Assembly: GCA_025934075.1 (NCBI GenBank)
Contig: JAICYT010000015.1
Span: forward strand, 1-34,249
From: Gemmatimonadaceae bacterium
Lineage (GTDB): Bacteria; Gemmatimonadota; Gemmatimonadetes; Gemmatimonadales; Gemmatimonadaceae
Direction of reading: 5' to 3'
DNA: 34,249 nucleotides
The position numbers and the translations under genes were made by a program. Positions 16,744-24,008 of this stretch are shown here, in pieces; position 1 is the first letter of the stretch, and each line of letters starts with the position of its first letter. Below the pieces are notes generated by a model. That model had not been told where the DNA came from. It made no database searches and saw nothing but the letters and a program-made list of their open reading frames with translations.

Positions 16744-17073
16744 ATGCGCCGACACTGGTTTTTCATTCTCCTCTCGCTCGCTGACCAGGACCGACATGGG
16801 TCCGGGATCATGCGCGACGTGCTCGAGCTCACCAACGACGAGCTCAAATTGTGGCCCGTGACTCTCTACGGATCGCTCGACGAGCTGCAGGAGCACGCGT
16901 GGATTCGCGCGCTCGACAAACCGCCGGCCGGCTCGGGCGAAGAAGGCGGGCGAAAGCGCTGGTTTCGCATCACGCCAGCGGGACGCCGGGCACTGGCTGC
17001 CGAGGTCGCGCGACTCGACGCGACCGTCCGCGTCGCCACACGCCGTCTTGCTCACTCCGGGGACCCGTCGTGA
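16744..17073 (+). CDS. PadR family transcriptional repressor
   Basis: A 109-residue winged-helix protein of the small PadR subfamily: HWFFILLSLADQDRHGSGIMRDVLELT (helices 1-2; the usual HGY is HGS), LWPVTLYGSLDEL with the recognition helix, and a wing with GGRKRWFRITPAGRRALAAEVARL, then a short C-terminal dimerisation helix. It overlaps the following permease gene by four bases (GTGA), an arrangement typical of PadR-ADOP pairs in Acidobacteria and Gemmatimonadetes. The ATG lies three bases after a perfect palindrome, so the mRNA is probably short-leadered or leaderless and self-regulated. The inducer is unknown. Confidence 0.9.
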   Translation: MRRHWFFILLSLADQDRHGSGIMRDVLELTNDELKLWPVTLYGSLDELQEHAWIRALDKPPAGSGEEGGRKRWFRITPAGRRALAAEVARLDATVRVATRRLAHSGDPS

Positions 17074-19733
17074 GCGTCCCGCGACGTCTGTATCGCGCAT
17101 TGCTCGGCTTCGTTCCCTCGGAGCTCCGCGATGCACATGGCGACGAGATGGAAGAGACGTTCGTTCACGAGCTCACGCTCGCGCGAGGGCGCGGTCGATT
17201 CGGCGCGGTCGGCGTTTGGATGTCCGCGCTCGGCGACGTGGTCAGACGCGCACCCTATGAACACTGGCGACGACGAAACCGTCGACGACTCAAGGAGCAC
17301 CGCATGCAATCGTTTTTGTCTGATATGCGCTTCGCGCTTCGCTCATTCGCGCGCCAGCCGGGCGCGACCGCGCTCATCGTCGTGACACTCGGCCTCGCCG
17401 TCGCCGCAAATACCGCCGTCTTCACATTGCTGGACGGAATCTTTTTCAGGCCGTTCCCCTTCTCCGAGCCGAGTCGCCTTGTCTACCTGAACGAGAAGGC
17501 TCCGCGCTGGAACCTCGAGTTTACCAGCATCAAGTACACGGACTTCGCGACGTGGAGAAGGCGCGCGCGCACCTTCGAGTCGATGGCGGTGTGGAACACC
17601 ACCAGTGTCAACCTCGCCGATGCCAGTGGCGCCGAGCGCATCGATGCAGCCCAGGTGACGTACGATTTTGCAAAGGTCCTTCGAATACGTCCCGTGATAG
17701 GACGCATGTTCCTGCGGGAGGAGGACCGGCCGAAGGGCCCGAAGGTCGTGGTAATTGGCTACGGCTTGTGGCAGGATCGATTCGGCGGCTCCAAGGGTGT
17801 GCTCGGGAAAACGCTCAGGGTCAACAGCACACCCTACACGATCATTGGCGTGCTGCCGCGCGAAGCCGAATTTCCCAATGGCGCGAAGCTCTGGCTCCCG
17901 CTGGACGAGAACGAGAATTCCGAGGACCAAAGCTACGCATACGATGGCATCGGTCGTCTCAAGCCGGGCGTGACCATCGCGCAGGCGAGCAACGATCTCA
18001 CCGAGGCGCATCTGCCGGTTTGGCTCAAGGGCGACACGTCGCACACTGTGTCGCCGCTCGTAATGAGTCTCCGCGATCGCTTCGTCGCAGAGTTTCGTAC
18101 GACGGGGCAGGCCCTTGGAGCGGGAGCGCTGCTGGTCATGCTGATTGCGTGCGCGAATGTCGCCGGCGCGATGCTCGCCCGATCGATCTTTCGCCGACGC
18201 GAGATTGCGATTCGCGTCGCGCTCGGCGCCAATGCAGGTCGGGTCGTACGACAACTCCTGACCGAAAGTTTGGCGCTCGCCCTGGTCGCGGGCGCGGCCG
18301 GTGTGCTCCTCGGCGAGTGGGGGCTCAAGGTGCTGCTCGCGGCGAACGCCGCCCTCGTGCCAAAATGGGCACCGCTGGTCGTCGGCGTGCGGACGATGGT
18401 CTTCTCGATCGCGATCATTGGCGGCGCGGCGGTGCTGTTTGGCATCGCGCCCGCGATGCAGCTCGGCCGGCAAGATCCGAGCGACGCGTTGCGCGCTGGT
18501 GGCACCAGGATGAGTGGATCGCGACGTGACCGTCGTCTCCTCGACTCGCTCGTCGTCGCCGAAGTTGCGATCGCCGTCGTGCTGCTGGCGAGCGGAGGGT
18601 TGTTGATTCGCGCGTACATCAATCTGCGACACATGGATCCAGGCTTCCGGACGCAGGGGACGCTCGAGTTCCGCCTGGCGTTGCCGGCGGCGAAGTATCG
18701 TGCCGGGACAGCGCAGACGATGTTTTATCAAACACTCATTGACCGACTTCGCGCGATTCCAGGGGTGGATCATGCCGCGATGATCACATGTCCACCACTC
18801 GGTTGCCACTGGGGAGGTTTCTATCAGGCAGAAGGGACGCCCGCACTCGCGAAGAACCAGGTCGATCCAGTTACACTCACGCGGTTTGCGAGTCCCGACT
18901 ATTTCGCGACGATGGGTGTGCAATTTCTTCATGGCCGCTCGTTCGCGGAGCATGAAGGGCAGGCACTAAGCGGTTACCGGCCAGTCGTCATCAACGAAGA
19001 GTTCGCGCGTCATGCGTGGCCTAACCTCGCAGATCCCACCGGCAAGCGCTTCAGGTCTCGCGGAGACACGTCGTCGAATTGGTCGACCGTGGTCGGAGTC
19101 GTGAAGGACGTCAAGCATTACGGTCTCACGCATCCAATGATTCCCGGCCTCTATTTTCCGATCACGCGAATCGACACGAGCTCGGGCTTCGACTCGTTTG
19201 CGCTCGTGGTACATACGGCAGGCGATCCGGTGTCGCTATTTCCGTCCATTCGCGCAGTTGTTCGTGGGTTGGACGCCGAGCTTCCAGTCTTCGCGCTCAA
19301 GACGATGCAGACGGCGCTGGACGAATCACTCGGGCAAGCGCGAGTCGTCGCGTTGTCGCTTGCCGTCTTCGCGGCGATTGCGTTGACGTTGGCGATCGGG
19401 GGCATCTATGCCGTTCTGTCGTACGTCGTCGGCCAGCGACGCCAGGAAATTGGTATTCGCATGGCGCTCGGCGCGCTGAGCGCGCAGGTGCTACGGATGG
19501 TCGTGCGTCAAGGCTTGCTGCTCGTTGCAATCGGCGTCGCAATCGGCGTTCCCATTGCGATTCTGTCGACACGGCTGCTGTCGAGCCTCCTCATCGGTGT
19601 GACGGCCACCGATCCCGCGACCTATGGCGCTGTGACCATTGTGCTGACGGCAACCACCGCCGTGGCGGCGTGGATCCCGGCTCGGCGGGCAGCGCGGGTC
19701 GACCCGAGGATCACGCTAAACGAATCCTCGTGA
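17070..19733 (+). CDS. ADOP family (MacB/FtsX-like) ABC permease coupled to PadR
   Basis: An 887-residue inner-membrane permease. The GTG at 17070 overlaps the padR stop and gives the N-terminal extension seen in PadR-linked ADOP proteins (VPRRLYRALLGFVPSELRDAHGDEMEETF, shortened here), about 80 residues before the first membrane helix near MQSFLSDMRFALRSFARQPG. Two MacB-core plus FtsX units follow; the paired signature motifs are REIAIRVALGANAGRVVRQLL and QEIGIRMALGALSAQVLRM, and the end is ARRAARVDPRITLNES. No ATPase gene is next to it. Such proteins are thought to be efflux or envelope-stress permeases, but their substrates are mostly unknown. Regulation by the adjacent PadR is inferred from the overlap. 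Confidence 0.9.
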   Translation: MSVPRRLYRALLGFVPSELRDAHGDEMEETFVHELTLARGRGRFGAVGVWMSALGDVVRRAPYEHWRRRNRRRLKEHRMQSFLSDMRFALRSFARQPGATALIVVTLGLAVAANTAVFTLLDGIFFRPFPFSEPSRLVYLNEKAPRWNLEFTSIKYTDFATWRRRARTFESMAVWNTTSVNLADASGAERIDAAQVTYDFAKVLRIRPVIGRMFLREEDRPKGPKVVVIGYGLWQDRFGGSKGVLGKTLRVNSTPYTIIGVLPREAEFPNGAKLWLPLDENENSEDQSYAYDGIGRLKPGVTIAQASNDLTEAHLPVWLKGDTSHTVSPLVMSLRDRFVAEFRTTGQALGAGALLVMLIACANVAGAMLARSIFRRREIAIRVALGANAGRVVRQLLTESLALALVAGAAGVLLGEWGLKVLLAANAALVPKWAPLVVGVRTMVFSIAIIGGAAVLFGIAPAMQLGRQDPSDALRAGGTRMSGSRRDRRLLDSLVVAEVAIAVVLLASGGLLIRAYINLRHMDPGFRTQGTLEFRLALPAAKYRAGTAQTMFYQTLIDRLRAIPGVDHAAMITCPPLGCHWGGFYQAEGTPALAKNQVDPVTLTRFASPDYFATMGVQFLHGRSFAEHEGQALSGYRPVVINEEFARHAWPNLADPTGKRFRSRGDTSSNWSTVVGVVKDVKHYGLTHPMIPGLYFPITRIDTSSGFDSFALVVHTAGDPVSLFPSIRAVVRGLDAELPVFALKTMQTALDESLGQARVVALSLAVFAAIALTLAIGGIYAVLSYVVGQRRQEIGIRMALGALSAQVLRMVVRQGLLLVAIGVAIGVPIAILSTRLLSSLLIGVTATDPATYGAVTIVLTATTAVAAWIPARRAARVDPRITLNESS

Positions 19734-19832
19734 GCTTTCGACTACTAGTGGACGGCACAGACATGACGCGAGATTGTAGATAGAACCAGCGGTTGGCGGC
19801 CTCGCCGCAATCTCACGCCATCGGTGCCCTCC

Positions 19833-22085
19833 ATGTCCAGATTCGCGACGTCTCTCTCGATTGCCTTCAGCGCGCTCGCGCTGCTTCCGATCGCTCCTGA
19901 TCCCACACCGCTGCGCGGTTTCACGATGGAATCCGCGCAGCGCGAGCGAGAATGGGAAGACAAGTTTCGCGCGATTCCTGAGCCACGCCGGATGCGGGAC
20001 GCCATGCAGCGAATGTCGGCTCATCCGCATCATGTCGGAACCGCGTTCGGGAAACAGAACGCCGAGTGGATACGCGATCAGTTCGCGAGCTATGGCTGGG
20101 ATGTGCACATCGAGGATTTCGACGTGCTCTTCCCGACCCCGACGTCGCGCGTCGTCGAGCTCGTGGCGCCGACACGCTACAAGGCGAAGCTCGAGGAACC
20201 GACCGTTGCGGGAGATCCGACGACCGGCCAGCACGACGAGCAATTGCCCACGTACAACGCCTATTCGATCGATGGCGACGTCACCGGGCCATTAGTGTTC
20301 GTGAATTACGGCGTCCCCGCCGACTACGACGAGTTGGATCGGCGCGGCATCTCGGTGAAAGGCGCCATCGTCATCGCGAGGTACGGCGGATCGTGGCGCG
20401 GCATCAAGCCGAAAGTCGCCGCGGAGCACGGTGCGATCGGTTGTCTCATCTATTCCGATCCCGCCGACGACGGCTACGGTGGCGGCGATGTGTTCCCCAA
20501 AGGCCCGATGCGTCCGCCCCAGGGTGTGCAGCGCGGCAGCGTCGCCGACATGCCGACGTATCCCGGCGATCCGCTGACACCGGGCGTTGGCGCGACGAAG
20601 GATGCCAAGCGGCTTCCGATCGCCCAGGCGACGACGATCACGAAGATTCCCGTGCTGCCGATTTCCTACGGCGACGCGCAGCCGCTGCTCGCCGCACTCA
20701 CGGGGCCCGTTGCGCCGGGGCCGTGGCGTGGTGGTCTGCCGATCACGTATCGACTCGGACCCGGCGAAGCGCGCGTTCACCTCGCCGTGAAATCCGACTG
20801 GAGCTTGAAGACGCTACACGATGTAATCGCCAAGATTCCGGGCACCACGGAGGCGGACGAGTGGGTCGTCCGCGGCAATCATCACGACGCGTGGGTCAAT
20901 GGTGCAGAAGACCCAATCTCGGGGCTCGTGGCCGAGCTCGAGGAGGCACGCGGGCTTGGCGAGATATACAAGCAGGGCTGGCGTCCGAAGCGCACGATCA
21001 TCTACGCGGCATGGGATGGCGAGGAACCCGGCCTTCTCGGCTCGACTGAATGGGCGGAGGCCCACGCGACAGAGCTCGCCGCGCACGCCGTCGCATATCT
21101 CAACAGCGACACGAATGATCGTGGCTACCTCGGCATTGAAGGCTCGCACTCGCTCGAGCATTTCATCAACGGCGTCGCGAAAGATGTGCAGGATCCCGAA
21201 GCACACGTGAGCTCGTGGCGTCGCCTCAAAGCCGCCGGCGAACTACAGGGCGACGCGAAAGGGCGGTCGAGCGACGACATCCAGATCGGCGCACTCGGCT
21301 CCGGCTCCGACTTCACGCCATTTCTTCAGCATCTGGGTGTCGCGTCGCTGAACATCGGCTACGGCGGTGAAGACGACAGCGGCATCTATCATTCTATCTA
21401 CGACGATTTCTACTGGTACACGCACTTCAGTGACACGTCATTCGTGTATGGACGGGCACTCGCGCAGGCGGCGGGGACAGCCGTCATGCGACTCGCCGAC
21501 GCGGATGTTCTGCCGTACACATTCACAAATCTCGCCGCCACGACGCAGCGGTACGTCCAAGAGCTCGAGGCGCTGCGCGATCGTCGCGCGAAAGAGATCG
21601 CCGATCGAACACACCAGCTCGAGGACAGCGCGTACGTCATCGTGAACGACCCGCGTCATCCGCTCCATCCACCAGCGGCCGAGACTGCGCCACCGCATTT
21701 CGATTTTGCTCCGTTGCTGGATGCGCAGGACAGTCTATCGAAGTCCGCAGACCGATTCGAGAAAGCCTATGCCAAGTGGAGCACACGCTCGGCCGCCTCG
21801 AGTAGCGACGCGACGCTCAGGCAGGTGAACGAGCATCTCGTACAAGCCGAGCGTGCGTTGCTCGCGTCTGAGGGACTCAAGAATCGACCGTGGTACAAGC
21901 ACTTGCTCTACGCACCGGGTTTCTACACGGGCTACGGCGTGAAGACGATGCCGGGCGTTCGCGAGGCAATCGAGCAAGGCAAGTGGGGCGACGTCAACGG
22001 TGAGATCGGTCGCGTCGCTGGAGCACTGCAGCGAGAAGCGACAGTCTTGAACGAAGTGACCGCGCTATTCGACCGCGGACGATGA
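19833..22085 (+). CDS. Secreted M28 zinc peptidase, glutamate carboxypeptidase II/transferrin-receptor type
   Basis: A 750-residue exported metallopeptidase. The first 25 residues form a signal peptide (MSRFATSLSIAFSALALLP). A PA (protease-associated) domain is inserted at about 130-320. The M28B core keeps all expected zinc ligands and the catalytic base: His350 and Asp360 in GNHHDAWVNGAEDP, Glu397 and Glu398 in WDGEEPGLLGSTEWAE, Asp426 in YLNSDTNDRG and His520 in GIYHSIYDDF. The C-terminal helical dimerisation domain (from about 610) is present. It should cleave acidic or other C-terminal residues from peptides in the periplasm or outside. GTG 19824 is an alternative start, three codons upstream. 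It follows the ADOP gene by 99 bases on the same strand and may be read separately. Confidence 0.9.
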   Translation: MSRFATSLSIAFSALALLPIAPDPTPLRGFTMESAQREREWEDKFRAIPEPRRMRDAMQRMSAHPHHVGTAFGKQNAEWIRDQFASYGWDVHIEDFDVLFPTPTSRVVELVAPTRYKAKLEEPTVAGDPTTGQHDEQLPTYNAYSIDGDVTGPLVFVNYGVPADYDELDRRGISVKGAIVIARYGGSWRGIKPKVAAEHGAIGCLIYSDPADDGYGGGDVFPKGPMRPPQGVQRGSVADMPTYPGDPLTPGVGATKDAKRLPIAQATTITKIPVLPISYGDAQPLLAALTGPVAPGPWRGGLPITYRLGPGEARVHLAVKSDWSLKTLHDVIAKIPGTTEADEWVVRGNHHDAWVNGAEDPISGLVAELEEARGLGEIYKQGWRPKRTIIYAAWDGEEPGLLGSTEWAEAHATELAAHAVAYLNSDTNDRGYLGIEGSHSLEHFINGVAKDVQDPEAHVSSWRRLKAAGELQGDAKGRSSDDIQIGALGSGSDFTPFLQHLGVASLNIGYGGEDDSGIYHSIYDDFYWYTHFSDTSFVYGRALAQAAGTAVMRLADADVLPYTFTNLAATTQRYVQELEALRDRRAKEIADRTHQLEDSAYVIVNDPRHPLHPPAAETAPPHFDFAPLLDAQDSLSKSADRFEKAYAKWSTRSAASSSDATLRQVNEHLVQAERALLASEGLKNRPWYKHLLYAPGFYTGYGVKTMPGVREAIEQGKWGDVNGEIGRVAGALQREATVLNEVTALFDRGR

Positions 22086-22237
22086 CGTCGGATGACTTCG
22101 AATGACGGCGTTTCCGCCAGACGCCGCGCGATCGTGCCACCGGTCTGTGTCCCATCGCACACCATGAATTCGTGCCGCCGGCAATTCTGGTGCGTCCTTT
22201 ATTGGGATACGTCGCACGCTAACCGGAGGAGATTTCG

Positions 22238-22675
22238 ATGAAGTTGTTTTCCCGTCGACCGGCACGTCCCGCTAACACCGGATATTCCGTCATCGACGAT
22301 CAGTTGTCGATCTCCGGCGACATCTACACCGAGGGCACGATCCGCGTCGATGGCCGGGTCGAAGGCAGCCACCATCGCGCCGACACGATCATCATAGGCG
22401 CGGGCGGCACGGTCATCGGGAACATCGAAGCACGCGAAGTCATTGTCGGCGGCGAGCTGCGTGGATCGCTTTCGGTCAGTGGTCGCGTCGAAGTTCAGGC
22501 ATCGGCGACCGTCGAAGGCGACATTCACGCGGCAGCGATCATGTTGCAAGAAGGCGGCACTGTTCTTGGACACGTCGCCATCCATCCGATCGGCTCGGAC
22601 AAGAGCTCCCTCCCGACCGAACGCCGACTGGCGCTGACGCCAAGTCACGCAATTCAGTCCGTCGCGCAAGGCTGA
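22238..22675 (+). CDS. Bactofilin (polymer-forming cytoskeletal protein)
   Basis: A 145-residue bactofilin. The central part (residues 20-115) is a right-handed beta-helix of repeated short strands with glycine turns (GDIYTEGTIRVDGRVEGSHH, GGTVIGNIEAREVIVGGELRG, EVQASATVEGDIHA without counts), which polymerises without nucleotide. Short disordered tails flank it, with a basic N-terminus (MKLFSRRP) that could bind membrane. The ribosome site GGAGGAG (22225-22231) six bases before the ATG is the strongest in the window, which suits an abundant structural protein. The next gene begins five bases after its stop and encodes an M23 peptidase, a partnership known from Helicobacter, Hyphomonas and others, where bactofilin positions peptidoglycan remodelling. 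Confidence 0.95.
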   Translation: MKLFSRRPARPANTGYSVIDDQLSISGDIYTEGTIRVDGRVEGSHHRADTIIIGAGGTVIGNIEAREVIVGGELRGSLSVSGRVEVQASATVEGDIHAAAIMLQEGGTVLGHVAIHPIGSDKSSLPTERRLALTPSHAIQSVAQG

Positions 22676-22679
22676 TCGC

Positions 22680-23402
22680 GTGCGCGCGGGCGAGACTCCG
22701 GCGTGGACGCTCATCATCGTCCCGCCGAAGCTGACTTCATCCACTCGGCGCGTTGGTCTGAAGATGCGCACGCTGCGGATGTTCGCGATGCTCCTCGTCG
22801 GAGTGTTGTCCGTGTCTTGGCTTTGGGTGACGACCCAGTCGGACACCGCGGCCATGATGGCCGATCAACTCGCCGATGAACAGCGGGCGATGATGGCGTT
22901 GCACGACACCGTGCAATCGCTGCGCACCGCGTCGAATGTCGAGCGTGCACGCAATTTACCGCCGGTCGACATGATCATGCCGGTGAACGGCGAGATCACG
23001 AGCCGCTTCTCGCATTCGCGCTTCCATCCAATCCTTCAGATCTTTCGCGCACATCTGGGCGTCGATCTCGCCGCGGCGCGCGGCACGCCGATCGTCGCTC
23101 CGGCGGAAGGCAAAGTCGTGTCGGTTGGTTGGAGGCTCGGCTTTGGCCTGACGGTCGAGATCCTGCACTCGGGCGGCATCACGACGCGATACGCTCACTG
23201 TCGCTCGGCGATGGTTCACCAAGGCGATCATGTCGGCATTGGCCAGGCAATCGCGACGGTCGGCGCGAGCGGACTCGCGACCGCGCCGCACCTGCACTTC
23301 GAGGTGCTCGTCCACGGCACGAACGTCGATCCGATCAAGTTCCTCGCGTCGACACATACGTCGACCTCGACGGCTCCGACCCAAGTCAACGCCCACGAGT
23401 AG
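22680..23402 (+). CDS. Membrane-anchored M23 (LytM) peptidase, bactofilin partner
   Basis: A 240-residue protein with a short cytoplasmic stretch (WTLIIVPPKLTSSTRRV), one membrane helix at 31-50, a helical linker (55-92) and a periplasmic M23 domain (100-225). Zinc ligands are His125 and Asp129 (AHLGVDLAA) and His206 of PHLHFE, with His173 (YAHC) and His204 as catalytic partners, so the enzyme looks active. It should cut peptidoglycan cross-links. The GTG at 22680 is chosen over ATG 22764 because the WTLIIVPP segment is typical of bactofilin-linked M23 proteins and may be the part that meets the bactofilin filament. It is five bases from bactofilin, so the two are co-transcribed. Confidence 0.92.
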   Translation: MRAGETPAWTLIIVPPKLTSSTRRVGLKMRTLRMFAMLLVGVLSVSWLWVTTQSDTAAMMADQLADEQRAMMALHDTVQSLRTASNVERARNLPPVDMIMPVNGEITSRFSHSRFHPILQIFRAHLGVDLAAARGTPIVAPAEGKVVSVGWRLGFGLTVEILHSGGITTRYAHCRSAMVHQGDHVGIGQAIATVGASGLATAPHLHFEVLVHGTNVDPIKFLASTHTSTSTAPTQVNAHE

Positions 23403-23440
23403 CTCGGTCGAACTTTGGCACGCGGTGTACATTCCGTCGC

Positions 23441-24001
23441 ATGCGTGCATCCGAAGCCATTCGCGAACGTCGCTCGATCAAACGATTCACTAGTCGCCCT
23501 GTCTCTCGCGAAGAGATAGAGGCGCTGTTGGCGGCGGCGACACTCGCCCCGAATCACCGATTGACGCAGCCGTGGCGATTCTATGTCCTCGGCCCCGAGG
23601 CACGACACGCGTACGGCCTCGCGCTCGGCGTTCGAAAAGCGCGAAAGATCGAAGATGCGCAAGCCGGCGCGGCGATGCGTGAGACAGTTGCGGAGGAACA
23701 CCGTGCGCTGCCATGCATGATCGCCGTCGCCGTCGTCGACAACGAGAATCCCGAGATCCGTGAAGAGGACTACGCGGCGGCGATGATGGCCGTCCAGAAC
23801 ATCGCGCTCACGGCGGTGGAGCTTGGACTCGGCACACATATCAAGACTGGCGGCGTCATGGGTGACGCGGCGGCGCGCGCCGCAGCCGGCGTAAAGGACA
23901 ATGAGCGTATCGTCGCGATTGTGAACGTCGGTGAGCCGGCCGATGTGCCGCCGCCAAAGAAGCGAGAGTCGGCGCCGGCGTTCACGACGTGGATTCCCTG
24001 A
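23441..24001 (+). CDS. Nitroreductase family FMN oxidoreductase
   Basis: A 186-residue member of the nitroreductase family, which uses FMN and NAD(P)H to reduce nitro compounds, quinones or flavins. Family features are AIRERRSIKRFTSRPVSREEIEALLAAATLAPNH (given here in part: RRSIKRF, LAPNHRLTQPWRF) for phosphate and flavin binding at the N-terminus, AAMMAVQNIALTAVELGLGTH in the middle, and IVAIVNVGEP near the C-terminus. The protein is on the short side, as in the YdjA/RutE-like branch. The ATG at 23441 is 38 bases after the peptidase stop, and seven bases separate its stop from the polymerase start, so it may share a transcript with both. Physiological substrate unknown. Confidence 0.9.
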   Translation: MRASEAIRERRSIKRFTSRPVSREEIEALLAAATLAPNHRLTQPWRFYVLGPEARHAYGLALGVRKARKIEDAQAGAAMRETVAEEHRALPCMIAVAVVDNENPEIREEDYAAAMMAVQNIALTAVELGLGTHIKTGGVMGDAAARAAAGVKDNERIVAIVNVGEPADVPPPKKRESAPAFTTWIP

Positions 24002-24008
24002 TCGTCGT

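Noticed and set aside
17343..18953. 536-codon minus-strand open frame opposite the second ADOP gene
   Set aside because: Arg/Glu/His-rich shadow product, fully antisense to a well-supported permease.
22086..22237. Small RNA or gene between the M28 peptidase and bactofilin
   Set aside because: Only a weak GGCGT/ACGCC hairpin and no convincing frame or promoter; the gap is probably the bactofilin promoter and leader.
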